NCBI GenBank assembly: GCA_038123735.1
Contig: JAYPAP010000028.1
Span: 1-32,696 of the forward strand
Direction of reading: 5' to 3'
From: REDI01 sp038123735
GTDB lineage: Bacteria > Myxococcota_A > UBA796 > GCA-2862545
DNA: 32,696 bases
Shown: positions 1-8,861 of the stretch, piece after piece
Layout: every line of letters begins with the position of its first letter
Numbering within the stretch: position 1 is the stretch's first letter
Notes under the pieces: generated by a model
The model's database searches: none
What the model was told of the DNA's origin: nothing
The model's input: the letters and a program-made list of their open reading frames with translations, nothing else
Position numbers and translations under genes: made by a program

Positions 1-299
1 ACACCCTCGAGAATGTGGATGTCACCATGATCATCGATGGCAGCGGTGTGGAGGGGATGGCGCAGCCGAGTGGTCTAGAGGTGGTGGATGGACACCTGCT
101 CATCACCGACCACGAGACCGGGTACATCCTTGCCTTCGAGCTGTCTGGAGCGGGTACGGCGAGCGCCAGCGCGGACCTCGTCGACTGGGTGGATACCGGG
201 CGCGCCGGCGGCATCATGGGCATCGACGCGCCATCGCTTGATGAGATCTGGTTCGTGGATGCCGCTGCGGACGAGCTCATCCGGCTCACGGCGAAGTAG
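1..299 (+). CDS. C-terminal part of a beta-propeller (NHL/SMP-30-like) protein, truncated by window edge
   Basis: The reading frame is open from the first bases to a TAG at 297-299. A GTG at 15-17 could be read as a start, but the frame continues upstream without a stop, so this is probably the end of a longer gene. The visible sequence has a repeating beta-strand pattern with Gly, Asp and aromatic residues (QPSGLEVVDGHLLITDHETG, then GGIMGIDAPSLDEIWFVDAA), which is typical of the last blades of an NHL or SMP-30-like propeller. No catalytic residue can be assigned from this fragment. It converges with the membrane-protein gene that ends at 356. Confidence 0.6.
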   Translation, partial: TLENVDVTMIIDGSGVEGMAQPSGLEVVDGHLLITDHETGYILAFELSGAGTASASADLVDWVDTGRAGGIMGIDAPSLDEIWFVDAAADELIRLTAK

Positions 300-315
300 C
301 CCCCACCGTATGGCC

Positions 316-338
316 TGCGCCACCCGCACGGGTGCGCG
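316..338. terminator. GC-rich hairpin between two convergent genes, possible terminator
   Basis: The segment contains the inverted repeat CACCCG/CGGGTG (321-326 and 329-334), flanked by further GCG/CGC pairing if one C is bulged. It lies in the 56-base gap between the stop at 299 and the stop at 356. There is no T-tract on either side, so it is not a classical intrinsic terminator. It could slow or stop transcription from both directions. Confidence 0.3.
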
Positions 339-355
339 CTGCACGCGCTCCCGTC

Positions 356-766
356 CTAGGCGTCGCCTTTGAGATGAAGCACCGCCGACGTCAACATGCC
401 ACCGAAAATGAGCGTTGGCATCCCGATCAGGAAGACTTCCATACCCTCGGCATAGCCCGGCTGCCCCATCATCACCGCCGTATTGGCTCCCCCCGTGAGG
501 CCCATGGCCACCGCCGTGACCAAGGTCAGTCGCGCGCGCGTGGTGCCTTCGGTGAGAAACGCGATCCCAAGCAGCATCGGGGTGTAGCCAATCCCCAGCG
601 TGCCCAGCATGAGTTCATAGAACACTGCGTGCTCAGGCCCGGGCAACTCGCCCCAGTTCATCTCGATGACCGACGAAGTGGCGAACAGCTGCGGCACCAG
701 AAACATGAGCGTATGCAACAATGCAAAGCCGATGAGCCAGCCTTTGGGATGGAAAACAGTCTTCAT
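356..766 (-). CDS. Small four-helix integral membrane protein, function unknown
   Basis: This encodes 136 residues starting at an ATG preceded by a clear ribosome binding site, AAAGGAGAG. Four hydrophobic segments are visible, at about residues 9-29, 48-70, 77-100 and 108-131, joined by short loops, and the C-terminus is short and polar (LHLKGDA). No catalytic motif is visible and I do not recognise the family. The product is expected in the inner membrane. It is transcribed away from the cytochrome gene at 1096 across a 329-base spacer. An ATTATG at 802-807 reads CATAAT on this strand and could be a -10 element. Confidence 0.75.
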   Translation of the reverse strand: MKTVFHPKGWLIGFALLHTLMFLVPQLFATSSVIEMNWGELPGPEHAVFYELMLGTLGIGYTPMLLGIAFLTEGTTRARLTLVTAVAMGLTGGANTAVMMGQPGYAEGMEVFLIGMPTLIFGGMLTSAVLHLKGDA

Positions 767-1095
767 GGCTTTTCTCTCCTTTGGAATACGGCATCGCTGC
801 CATTATGTAAGTCCTACCACAGAAAGAAACGGTGGGTCCCCATCCGGACCGAGCGCCTGACCCAACTCCAGAGGAGGCCAAGGGCATCAAGATGAATGTA
901 GTATTTGGAAAGCCACGACTCGCGCGGCAGACAAGTCAATTCACCGGCCCCAGTGGCGCAAGAAGCGGGAATGCTACGGAGTCAACCAAGACTCTCCCGG
1001 GGAGCGCCAGGCCGTCTATCTTGACCCCGCAAACAATGCCTGAAGCTGATGATGCCCTCCGCACAAGACCACGGTATCCACGCAAAGAAAGGCAC
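767..1095. other. 329-base divergent intergenic region
   Basis: No separate gene is supported here. The plus strand is open from 832 in the same frame as the cytochrome gene that starts at 1096. The translated stretch is low-complexity and polar, would place the lipoprotein signal deep inside the protein, and is better read as leader DNA. The only promoter-like element I see is CATAAT on the minus strand (802-807), without a convincing -35 box. Confidence 0.5.
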
Positions 1096-2109
1096 ATGCC
1101 CTCTATGAACACACGCCACCGGCCCTGCCTGATCACGCTGATGCTCGCCTGCGCAGCCTGCGACTCCGAGTGGGAGCCCCGCCCATTCGACGACACATTG
1201 CCGGTCCCGTCCACTGAGCGCTTCGCACCCCACCTGTCGGACTATGGCCTCTTCACCAGCCCGATGGCGGCGCTCAGCCCCTCACCGGGGACCCATCTCT
1301 ACGAGCTATCGTCGGAGTTATTCAGCGATTACGCAAAGAAACAGCGCCTGATCCGCCTCCCCGAGGGTGCGGCAATCGACCTACAGAGCATCGACCCATG
1401 GGCCTTCCCCGACGGCACGATCATCGCCAAGACCTTCTACTACCCCGACGATGTTCGAGACCCAGCAGGACGGCGAACGTTGATCGAGACCCGACTTCTC
1501 GTACATCGTGCAGGAGCATGGAACGTCGCCACTTATCGTTGGAATGAGGACGCGACAGACGCCACCCTCCTCCTCGATGGCGCATCGATACCTCTCACGT
1601 GGACCGACGTCAACGGGGCCTCTCAACAGACGGACTACGTTGTCCCTCACGCGGGCGAGTGTGTCACGTGCCACCAACAGGACGGAGCAGTCGTACCGAT
1701 CGGACCCACCCTCGAGCGGCTCGACCTGAAAGTGACCCGCGATAATCAGCCTATCAACCAACTGGACTACCTTGCTCAGAGCGGCTTAATCACCACCATC
1801 GAACCAGACGATCGCCAACCCGTTCCCAATTACAAGGACGAGACGCTCCCGATCGGCGAGCGCACACGAGCGTACCTCGACATCAACTGCGCCCACTGTC
1901 ATCGCCCGGGGGCTTGGGAAGATGCCGCTCGCCCCAAGCTCGACCTGCGCTACCACACACCCCTGAGCGAGACCGGTATCGAGCGCAAATCCAGGGATAT
2001 GATTCGGCAGATCGAAAACGGGAAGATGCCGTATCTGGGGACCACCATGGTCGACCGCGAATGGACGCCGGTGATCCTCGAGCATCTCAACACCCTCGCC
2101 CGCGACTAG
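1096..2109 (+). CDS. SO2930-like diheme c-type cytochrome lipoprotein
   Basis: The product is 337 residues. The ATG at 1096 was chosen because it begins a signal sequence (MPSMNTRHRPCLITLMLACA) and follows AAAGAAAGG; ATG 1105 is an alternative. The Cys at residue 19 or 22 could be the lipidated one. Two covalent heme sites are visible, CVTCH at 189-193 and CAHCH at 265-269. The long mixed N-terminal part (SELFSDYAKKQRLIRLPEG, PDGTIIAKTFYYP) is characteristic of the family annotated as SO2930 diheme cytochrome (TIGR03806), whose biochemical role is not established. Its stop codon shares CTAG with the stop of the convergent di-heme enzyme gene. The proximity of two multi-heme periplasmic proteins suggests related electron transfer, but that is inference. 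Confidence 0.85.
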   Translation: MPSMNTRHRPCLITLMLACAACDSEWEPRPFDDTLPVPSTERFAPHLSDYGLFTSPMAALSPSPGTHLYELSSELFSDYAKKQRLIRLPEGAAIDLQSIDPWAFPDGTIIAKTFYYPDDVRDPAGRRTLIETRLLVHRAGAWNVATYRWNEDATDATLLLDGASIPLTWTDVNGASQQTDYVVPHAGECVTCHQQDGAVVPIGPTLERLDLKVTRDNQPINQLDYLAQSGLITTIEPDDRQPVPNYKDETLPIGERTRAYLDINCAHCHRPGAWEDAARPKLDLRYHTPLSETGIERKSRDMIRQIENGKMPYLGTTMVDREWTPVILEHLNTLARD

Positions 2110-3260
2110 TCTGCCTCAAACCTTGGCAAGCACGGGGCGTTCACGACCTGGCCATCCGGATCTGTCTCACAAAACGGGCTGCGGAGGGTATCATCAGGGT
2201 CGATCATCGACGGCTCGGTCAGGGCGTCCAGGAAGGCAAGGAGGCTGGCACGCTCGTCCGTCGTCAATGAAAACCCGGTAATGAGTTTACTCTTGTGCGG
2301 ATTGGTGGCACCATCTCCGATAAAGGCGCCGCTCCGCACGTTCCGCCCCCCTCGCGCATACGCATCGATGAGATCGCCCAAGTCGAGCACCGTTCCGTCA
2401 TGAAGCCACGGACCGGTCTGCGCCACGTTTCGCAGGCTGGGAATACGGAAGGCGCCCTCGTCATCCGGGTCGCCGGTGGTTTCAATCAGGCCCCGAGCAG
2501 CGGGCGGATATCCCCCTTCACCGTCGATATTGTACATCCCAGTATTGGCGTACCCGTGGCGAGCTGAACCATTGGCCGTCGGCTGGTCGAGGAACACCCC
2601 GCCGTGACATTGACCGCATCCAAGCTGATCGCTGAAGAACAGGTCATGGCCTCGGATCTGCTCCGGAGATAGCGCCGATGTCTCACCCTGAAGATAACGG
2701 TCATAGGGGCTATCTCCCCCGATGATGACCTTTTGATAGGCCACCAACGCCCGGGTCGCCGTCGCGAAGCCCATCGGCGCATCTCCGAACGCCGCTTCAT
2801 GGAGGCCCGGATAAAAGTCGGTGGACTCCAGTCGCTCGATCAGAAGCTCCTCTTGTCCCGCCATACCAAGCTCGATTGGGTCATGACCGAACCATGGGAT
2901 CTGAAGTTGATCTTCCAGGCGCTCCAGCCCTGGGTCCGCCCAAGTCAGCTTCTCCCGCCACAGCACATTGGCCACAGAGAGACTGTTGTGGGAAGCGACT
3001 TCATTGGTTGCTCCAACACTTCGAACAAAACCATCCGTCCAGCCCTTCTTTGCCTCGTGGCACACCCCGCACGAGCGCGTGCCATTGAACGAGAGCCGAA
3101 AATCATGAAAGAGATGTCGCCCGTATTCCACGATATTCCGGTTTACTGGTGCCGTATCATCTGTCTCGGGAGCGGGGAAATGTTCGGGTATCGGAAAGGC
3201 ATCATAGTCCCAGGCACTGGGGACACATCCCACGCAGAACCAGGCCAGCGCCCATCGCAA
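2106..3260 (-). CDS. Di-heme enzyme of the MXAN_0977/MbnH branch of the MauG/cytochrome c peroxidase family
   Basis: The product is 384 residues with heme motifs CGVCH (64-68) and CGQCH (215-219). Landmarks of the MbnH branch are LTWADPGLERLEDQ, GDSPYDRYL, FFSDQLGCGQCHGG, NTGMYNIDGEGGYP, FRIPSLRNVAQTGPWLHDG and NPHKSKLITGF. Known family members use a bis-Fe(IV) state to oxidise Trp or Tyr in a partner protein; MbnH converts a Trp of MbnP to kynurenine. The start is TTG at 3260, directly after the TAG of the upstream lipoprotein gene, with GGAG six bases before it. No ATG is available because the frame is closed upstream. A short hydrophobic N-terminus (MRWALAWFCVGC) suggests export, possibly lipidation at Cys12. 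Translational coupling to the lipoprotein suggests that protein is its partner. Confidence 0.9.
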   Translation of the reverse strand: MRWALAWFCVGCVPSAWDYDAFPIPEHFPAPETDDTAPVNRNIVEYGRHLFHDFRLSFNGTRSCGVCHEAKKGWTDGFVRSVGATNEVASHNSLSVANVLWREKLTWADPGLERLEDQLQIPWFGHDPIELGMAGQEELLIERLESTDFYPGLHEAAFGDAPMGFATATRALVAYQKVIIGGDSPYDRYLQGETSALSPEQIRGHDLFFSDQLGCGQCHGGVFLDQPTANGSARHGYANTGMYNIDGEGGYPPAARGLIETTGDPDDEGAFRIPSLRNVAQTGPWLHDGTVLDLGDLIDAYARGGRNVRSGAFIGDGATNPHKSKLITGFSLTTDERASLLAFLDALTEPSMIDPDDTLRSPFCETDPDGQVVNAPCLPRFEAD

Positions 3261-3803
<543 letters not shown>

Positions 3804-3905
3804 CCCTTCCCCCCTACCTGCGGCCAAATAACATCCCCCACACACGACAGCCCCTGCGACCTGTAAATTTCCGGTGCTACCCTACGTCTAGCTACCGAGG
3901 AGCCC

Positions 3906-4331
3906 GTGTTGGCCACCACAGCCCCCAGCCGTGACTTGCAGCACCTGATTTCGCACATGCATCCCGTCCTTCAAGACGAAGAGTGGGTCTATGTGACCTG
4001 GCCAAGTGATGCTCCCCTTCCTGGCCCGACCCATGGAACCTTCGCCACCGTCATGGAGCCCGAGGGGTTGAGTGTGGTCCTCAGCCGGGCGGATGCCCTC
4101 TCTCTCGGCCTGCAATTTAGTGGGATCTTTCAATGTATCACGCTTCTCGTCTCATCTAGCCTACACGCGACAGGGTTGACCGCAGTCGTCGCGACGGCCC
4201 TCGCGCAGCAGCAGATCCCGGCCAACGTCATCGCCGGTCACCATCATGACCACATCCTCGTTCCCCAAGACCGCGCAACCGCCGCGCTGGCGTGCCTGAA
4301 GAGCCTCGCCGAGGCCGAAAATCCCCTCTAG
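3906..4331 (+). CDS. ACT-domain protein (ACT_3/DUF2241 family)
   Basis: The product is 141 residues from a GTG at 3906, preceded by GAGGAG at 3897-3902; TTG 3909 is a slightly better-spaced alternative. The sequence matches the two-domain layout of this family: an N-terminal part ending in GTFATVMEPEGLSVVLSRAD, and a C-terminal ACT-like part with VSSSLHATGLTAVVATALA, IPANVIAGHHHDHILVP and a final helix (DRATAALACLKSL). ACT domains usually bind amino acids or other small ligands. No ligand or partner is established for this small stand-alone family, and it is probably cytoplasmic. Its stop shares CTAG with the stop of the convergent lipoprotein gene. Confidence 0.85.
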   Translation: MLATTAPSRDLQHLISHMHPVLQDEEWVYVTWPSDAPLPGPTHGTFATVMEPEGLSVVLSRADALSLGLQFSGIFQCITLLVSSSLHATGLTAVVATALAQQQIPANVIAGHHHDHILVPQDRATAALACLKSLAEAENPL

Positions 4332-4657
4332 AGGTCTTCTAAAAACGCCCTCACCGCCATACAGAGTTCGCCTTCTTCCACTGTTCTCGCATTCATCAAG
4401 CATCGAGCCTCGGGGGCGGTCATCTGGGTCATACAGCGCTGCACCGCCTTCCTCTTCTGACCCGACAAGGCGCTCAGCCCCTTCTCGAGCTTCCGGCCCA
4501 GCCGCTCTACCCCGCCCACATCGGGCGCATTCACATACACGTTCCAGGTATTATCCATGGCAGAAGCACACTCTGCCTCCGTCGGCCGGAGGGCTGGGAC
4601 ACTACATGACACCATGCCCATGACCACCATGACGAGTGAAAACCGGACCGTTTGCAT
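4328..4657 (-). CDS. Small lipoprotein with four cysteines in the mature part
   Basis: The product is 109 residues. ATG 4657 has GAGGAGGA seven bases upstream, and an extended reading from 4762 adds only an implausible Arg/Ser-rich lead. The signal ends at MVSC with lipid Cys18. The mature part has Cys at 30, 75, 86 and 99 in a mainly helical sequence (KRKAVQRCMTQMT, EARCLMNARTVEEGELCMAV). The spacing suggests two disulfides clamping a helical hairpin. Similar small Cys-rich lipoproteins are common in Myxococcota (recollection, not checked). Function unknown; the site of action should be the periplasmic face of a membrane. Confidence 0.75.
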   Translation of the reverse strand: MQTVRFSLVMVVMGMVSCSVPALRPTEAECASAMDNTWNVYVNAPDVGGVERLGRKLEKGLSALSGQKRKAVQRCMTQMTAPEARCLMNARTVEEGELCMAVRAFLEDL

Positions 4658-4803
4658 ATGACTATTCCTCCTCAGCAGTAGACGAGACCGATGTCCCGCC
4701 CTCCTCCATTCGGTTCCATAGCTCGCAGGGCCCAGCGTGATTGACGAAGATCGTCCCGGCAACTAACGACCTTCTCCAACCCCGTATGAAACCGGATGGC
4801 CTC

Positions 4804-5469
4804 ATGTCTTCAATCATCCTTCACCACCTCAATCGTTCACGGTCCAGCCGGATTATTTGGGCTTTGGAGGAACTTGGCCTCGCTTACGAGCTTGAGACCT
4901 ATGCCCGGGACCGAAAGACGGCGCTCGCGGGTCCCGAAGCCAAGGCGGTCCACACCATGGGGCGCTTCCCCATGCTCCAGATCGATGAACAAACTCTGGT
5001 AGAGTCCGGTGCTATCCTTGAATATTTGGCCGAGCGCGAATCGAAGCTCATGCCGACCAGCCCTGAAGAGCGCTTGCAGTATCGCCTCTGGATGCACTTC
5101 GCGGAGGGCAGCATGATGCCACCACTCTTGGTTGGCCTCATCACAAAGCGGCTTCGAACTGGGGTTCCATTTCCCGCCAATGCGATCACGGGTGCGGTCG
5201 GGTCCGCGATCGACGGACGATATACCAAGCGTCAAATCAAGGATGTGCTGACCACGGTGCAAGAGCACCTCAACACCAACACCTACTTTTGCGGACCGAC
5301 CTTTACGATGGCGGACATCCAGATGTCCTACCCCTGCTTCGCCGCCATCGAGCGCGTCCCGGGTGTATCGAGTGACTACCCCGCTATCCAAGCCTGGTGT
5401 GACCGCATGTCGGAGCGCGAGGGGTACCGCAAGGCGCTCGAGCAGGGTGGGCCTTGGTTTATGGGGTAG
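4804..5469 (+). CDS. Glutathione S-transferase family protein
   Basis: The product is 221 residues. ATG 4804 was chosen because the thioredoxin-like domain starts at once with MSSIILHHLNRSRSSRIIW; ATG 4786 is possible and neither has a strong ribosome site. The N-terminal domain shows the cis-Pro stretch GRFPMLQID and the glutathione gamma-glutamyl site VESGAILEYLAE. The C-terminal helical domain carries TYFCGPTFTMADIQMSYP, the usual capping and hydrophobic-staple region. It should conjugate or isomerise small electrophiles with glutathione in the cytoplasm. An FAH-family hydrolase gene follows 118 bases downstream on the same strand. That pairing is known from maleylacetoacetate or maleylpyruvate isomerase pathways, but no ring-cleaving dioxygenase is present here. 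Confidence 0.88.
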   Translation: MSSIILHHLNRSRSSRIIWALEELGLAYELETYARDRKTALAGPEAKAVHTMGRFPMLQIDEQTLVESGAILEYLAERESKLMPTSPEERLQYRLWMHFAEGSMMPPLLVGLITKRLRTGVPFPANAITGAVGSAIDGRYTKRQIKDVLTTVQEHLNTNTYFCGPTFTMADIQMSYPCFAAIERVPGVSSDYPAIQAWCDRMSEREGYRKALEQGGPWFMG

Positions 5470-5587
5470 TTTAGCCCCTCATTTTAGGCTGCCTGAAAAG
5501 CGCTACGCGCGGTGGAGACGGGATGTGGTACAACCTCGTTCCCGGAGTGCTCGTGCGACTTCGGTAGGGTCCGAGTGAGGTGCGCCG

Positions 5588-6283
5588 ATGCATGTGGTTC
5601 CCACACCCGACATTCCATCGATTCCCGTCCACAACTCTCGTGGACGATTCCCCATCAGGCGTATCTGGTGCGTAGGGCGAAACTATCGTGCCCACACCGC
5701 GGAAATGGGGGGCGACCCGGAGCGGGACCTACCATTCTTCTTTGCCAAACCGGCAGACGCTGCCCTCGATGCTTCCAGCGGGCGACGGGCCAAAATGCCC
5801 TTTCCCCCCGGCACGACCGAGCTTCACCATGAAGTTGAGCTCACAGTGGCTATCGGGCGCGGGGGTACGGATATCCCCATCGACGCAGCCCTCGACCATG
5901 TCTACGGGTATGGCGTCGGACTCGACCTCACGCGGCGAGACATCCAGCGTGAAGCCAAACAATCAGGTAAGCCCTGGGCTATGGCTAAGGGCTTCGACCG
6001 TTCCGCCCCGATGGGCCCCATCGCCCCTTCCAGCCTGTTCGGGCACCCGCGCAGCGGGCGTATCTGGCTCGCAGTCGAGAGAGAAATCCGCCAAGACTCG
6101 GACCTCGCCCGCCTGATCTGGTCGGTCGAGGAACTGGTGTCGAAGCTAAGCCATCTGGTCGCCCTCGAAGCTGGCGACATTATCTTCACCGGCACACCAG
6201 CGGGCGTAGGCCCCCTTTCCAGTGGCGACCACGTGACGGCGGGGATCGATGGGCTGCCCGGATTGGACCTGTCCATCCTCTAG
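5588..6283 (+). CDS. Fumarylacetoacetate hydrolase (FAH) family protein
   Basis: The product is 231 residues from an ATG preceded by GAGGTG. FAH-fold landmarks are complete: the entry motif WCVGRNYRAHTAEMG (27-41), the metal ligands HHEVEL (Glu82, Glu84) and the Asp of VGLDLTRRDIQ (Asp113), the Lys/Asp pair of AKGFDRSAPMGP (Lys134, Asp137), and the C-terminal GDIIFTGTPAGVGP. Family members hydrolyse C-C bonds of beta-diketo acids, hydrate dienoates, or decarboxylate oxaloacetate, using Mg2+ or Mn2+ in the cytoplasm. The short length fits the fumarylpyruvate hydrolase or YcgM-like branch. With the upstream GST it could finish degradation of an aromatic ring-cleavage product; the exact substrate cannot be read from the sequence. 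Confidence 0.88.
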   Translation: MHVVPTPDIPSIPVHNSRGRFPIRRIWCVGRNYRAHTAEMGGDPERDLPFFFAKPADAALDASSGRRAKMPFPPGTTELHHEVELTVAIGRGGTDIPIDAALDHVYGYGVGLDLTRRDIQREAKQSGKPWAMAKGFDRSAPMGPIAPSSLFGHPRSGRIWLAVEREIRQDSDLARLIWSVEELVSKLSHLVALEAGDIIFTGTPAGVGPLSSGDHVTAGIDGLPGLDLSIL

Positions 6284-6338
6284 CGCCGACCGCGCTAACT
6301 TTGGAAATCCGCCCACAATCGGTCCCGCCGATAAAAAT

Positions 6339-6366
6339 CTGGCATGCGCCGGCCCGGTCCTATAAG
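6339..6366 (+). promoter_or_regulatory. Possible sigma-70-type promoter for the S15-family hydrolase gene
   Basis: CTGGCA (6339-6344) and TATAAG (6361-6366) are separated by 16 bases, and the -10 element lies 24 bases before the ATG at 6391. The -35 box is weak and no experiment supports it. Confidence 0.25.
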
Positions 6367-6390
6367 ACCCCTCGTTATTCTGGGGCTGAC

Positions 6391-8694
6391 ATGACGCGTT
6401 CTGTGCTACTTTTCTCTGCTTTATCCTCACTCATCTCTGCTTGTGGTCCGGGCGAGCCTGACTTCACCGTCCGGCCGGGTGTAGAGACCGCCACCGTCCT
6501 GGATGGCGAGCCCGGCGTTGCATACACTCTGTACAATGAGGCAGATGAGCCACTGATTACCCTGGTCGCTGATGACTTTGGTCAGGCTCACTTTGCCTAC
6601 ATCCCCCCATCCCACGAGACCTACACCACGGGTCCCGGCTTCACGTACGAGGGGTCGGACTTCGTGACCCTCGCCGGTGGGCTCGAGTATGAAGTGCGCG
6701 CCGAGATCGATGGAAAAGAGCTTACATCGCTACCCTTTACCGTCCTTAATATCGATGACCCAGGTCCTGGCACCCCGTATACTGAGCAAACCCTCACCGG
6801 CCTCGAGTGGTCCTTGATCGAGGATAAGCCAGAAGATCTCACCCCTGGTTTTCAGTACATCGAGATGCGCGATGGCGTCACGCTCTCCGCAATGGTCCGC
6901 TACCCAGACACTAAGATCTACGGAACCGGGCCTTGGCCCACCGTGGTCGAGTACTCGGGCTACTCTCCCTCTCGCCCCGATAGCCCCGATGCAGGCACCA
7001 CCATCGCGAATGCAATGGGCTACGCCACAGTGAGCGTTAACATGCGTGGCACCGGCTGTTCCGGTGGCGTCTTTGACGTATTTAACCCTGCCCAACAGGC
7101 GGATGGCTACGATATCATCGAGACGGTCGCCGCCCAGGACTGGGTACTCAACAATCGCGTGGGCATGGTCGGCCTATCGTATCCCGGCATCTCCCAACTC
7201 TACGTCGCATCCACCAATCCGCCTTCGCTCGCTGCCATCGTCCCCCTCTCGGTCATCGCCGATGCATGGGAAATGCAGTGGCCCGGCGGCATCTACAACT
7301 CCGGCTTCACTCAAAATTGGGTGGAACAACGCGAGAAGGATGCCACCATTGGCGGATCGAGTTGGGTCTCAGCGATGATCGAAGCGGGCGACACCACCTG
7401 CGAAGAAAATAAGAAGCTGTCTACCCAAAATATCGACTTCGAACCCTTCTTGCGCGGCCAACTTACGCGCCCTGCACTCTCGGATGCTCGCGATATCCGT
7501 CAGCTCGTTGGACAAATCGAGGCTCCAGTATTCCTGGGCGGCCAGTGGCAAGACGAGCAAACCGGCGCTCAGTTCGGCGATATGCTCGATAAGTTTGATT
7601 CCGCCAAGGACCTCAAGGTGGTGCTGTCGAATGGGCGACACATCGATGGTCTCGCCCCCGATACCTTGGTGAAATGGCATGAGTTCCTCGAGTTTCATCT
7701 CTCGGAACGGGTCCCCGAGATCGACATCGCCATCCGTCTCTTCGGAGGTGCAGAGATCGGCGGCCCATTCGGCCTGCCCGACTACAAGTTCCCGTCCGGA
7801 AGGTTCGGCGATATGTCCTTTGATGAGGCACTTGACTCCTACCTTTCAGAGCCCGACGTCACCGTGCTATTCGAGAGCGGCGCTGGCGAGGCAGACAAAC
7901 CCGGCCGTCCGCTCATCACCTTCCAGACCGACTACGAGACCTGGCCGCCCCCCACGACCGAGCGCCGTACCCTCTACGCCGATGCCGATGAGTTCCTCGG
8001 TGCGGAGGCGCCTACGACCGCCGGTGCAGACCTTTGGTCCTTCGACGCAGATGCAGGGCAGGAAGACTTCTTTGGCCCGAAAGGCTACGAGCTCTTCGAG
8101 CCGGTCTGGGACATCGACTGGACCCGATTCGCGCCGGGCGACTCCGTTTCCTACCTCACAGCGCCATTCACGACCGACGAGGTGATCTCTGGTCCTGCCG
8201 TGGCCTCACTCTGGGTAAATAGCGAAGAGGCCGATGTGACCGTCCAAGTCACCCTCACCGAGATCACCCCCGAAGGCGATGAGTTCTACATTCAATCCGG
8301 CTGGTTGCGCCTCGGTCACCGCGCTGCCACCGTTGCGGAAGACCTTAGGATCACCCGGTCCTTTGATGCTGCCGACTATGCCGAGATGCCCCCGGGCGAG
8401 TGGGTTCAAGCGGATGTCGCCATCCCATCCTTCGCCCATCCGATGCGCGCTGGCTCCCAGCTCCTCATGCGGGTCTCCACCCCTGGGCGCGACCACGGTA
8501 CCTGGCTCTTCGACAATCCAGAGTACTCCGGCACCCCGGCCTTCAAGCTTGGCCGCGGCGGTGACCACGCGACGGCACTGCACTACAGCATCTTGCCTGG
8601 ACTCGAGATCCCAGCCGAGCGCCCACTCTGTCCATCCCTTCGCGGCCAGCCTTGCCGCCCCTTCGAAGACACGCCCAACGTGGTGGCGGACTGA
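6391..8694 (+). CDS. S15/CocE-NonD family hydrolase, lipoprotein
   Basis: The product is 767 residues. ATG 6391 begins a lipoprotein signal (MTRSVLLFSALSSLISAC) and was preferred over an upstream TTG. An N-terminal beta-rich extension (about 20-155) precedes the alpha/beta-hydrolase core. The core has the nucleophile elbow GLSYPGIS (Ser263), an acid in GGQWQDEQTG (Asp388) and a His in NGRHIDG (His417), the order expected for X-Pro dipeptidyl-peptidase/CocE enzymes. The C-terminal third (from about 540) is the jelly-roll domain of this family (DSVSYLTAPFTTDEVISGP, then PGEWVQADVAIP). It should cleave acyl, ester or peptide bonds while tethered to the cell envelope. The substrate is unknown. 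The extra N-terminal domain is not part of the standard CocE layout. Confidence 0.87.
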   Translation: MTRSVLLFSALSSLISACGPGEPDFTVRPGVETATVLDGEPGVAYTLYNEADEPLITLVADDFGQAHFAYIPPSHETYTTGPGFTYEGSDFVTLAGGLEYEVRAEIDGKELTSLPFTVLNIDDPGPGTPYTEQTLTGLEWSLIEDKPEDLTPGFQYIEMRDGVTLSAMVRYPDTKIYGTGPWPTVVEYSGYSPSRPDSPDAGTTIANAMGYATVSVNMRGTGCSGGVFDVFNPAQQADGYDIIETVAAQDWVLNNRVGMVGLSYPGISQLYVASTNPPSLAAIVPLSVIADAWEMQWPGGIYNSGFTQNWVEQREKDATIGGSSWVSAMIEAGDTTCEENKKLSTQNIDFEPFLRGQLTRPALSDARDIRQLVGQIEAPVFLGGQWQDEQTGAQFGDMLDKFDSAKDLKVVLSNGRHIDGLAPDTLVKWHEFLEFHLSERVPEIDIAIRLFGGAEIGGPFGLPDYKFPSGRFGDMSFDEALDSYLSEPDVTVLFESGAGEADKPGRPLITFQTDYETWPPPTTERRTLYADADEFLGAEAPTTAGADLWSFDADAGQEDFFGPKGYELFEPVWDIDWTRFAPGDSVSYLTAPFTTDEVISGPAVASLWVNSEEADVTVQVTLTEITPEGDEFYIQSGWLRLGHRAATVAEDLRITRSFDAADYAEMPPGEWVQADVAIPSFAHPMRAGSQLLMRVSTPGRDHGTWLFDNPEYSGTPAFKLGRGGDHATALHYSILPGLEIPAERPLCPSLRGQPCRPFEDTPNVVAD

Positions 8695-8725
8695 GCCTGG
8701 GACCCACGCCAAGCGCATGACTTCG

Positions 8726-8743
8726 ATGTCGTGGGTTCGACGT
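8726..8743 (+). other. Small hairpin downstream of the S15-family gene
   Basis: ATGTCG and CGACGT (one G-U pair) flank a six-base loop, 31 bases after the stop at 8694. No run of T follows, so it is at most a weak transcript 3' end structure. Confidence 0.2.
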
Positions 8744-8816
8744 GAGCGCCTCCCAACCGCGGCAGCCACCTGCCGTACCCAGGGGATATAAGGGCCTAAT
8801 CGGGCTCAAACTTGGG

Positions 8817-8833
8817 TGGCATATCGCTTGCTT
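8817..8833 (+). promoter_or_regulatory. Candidate sigma-54 (RpoN) promoter for the MYXO-CTERM protein gene
   Basis: TGGCATATCGCTTGCTT matches the sigma-54 consensus TGGCAYR-N4-TTGCW, with exactly ten bases between the GG of the -24 element and the GC of the -12 element. The predicted start of transcription, about 12 bases beyond the GC, would be near 8843. That leaves a leader of about 19 bases containing the GGAGG ribosome site before ATG 8862. The position and spacing are good; function is inferred only. Confidence 0.45.
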
Positions 8834-8861
8834 GTCTAAGCGTGTCCAACCCGGAGGTCCC

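Noticed and set aside
332..895. 187-codon open frame on the plus strand
   Set aside because: It is antisense to the membrane-protein gene, which has a good ribosome site and four clear helices. The translation is Arg/His-rich and without structure.
832..1095. In-frame extension upstream of the diheme cytochrome
   Set aside because: It would put the lipoprotein signal about 88 residues inside the protein, and the extra residues are low-complexity and lack a ribosome site.
8723..8745. GGTTCGA sequence resembling a tRNA T-loop
   Set aside because: The flanking bases do not form a T-stem and no acceptor or anticodon stem can be drawn around it.
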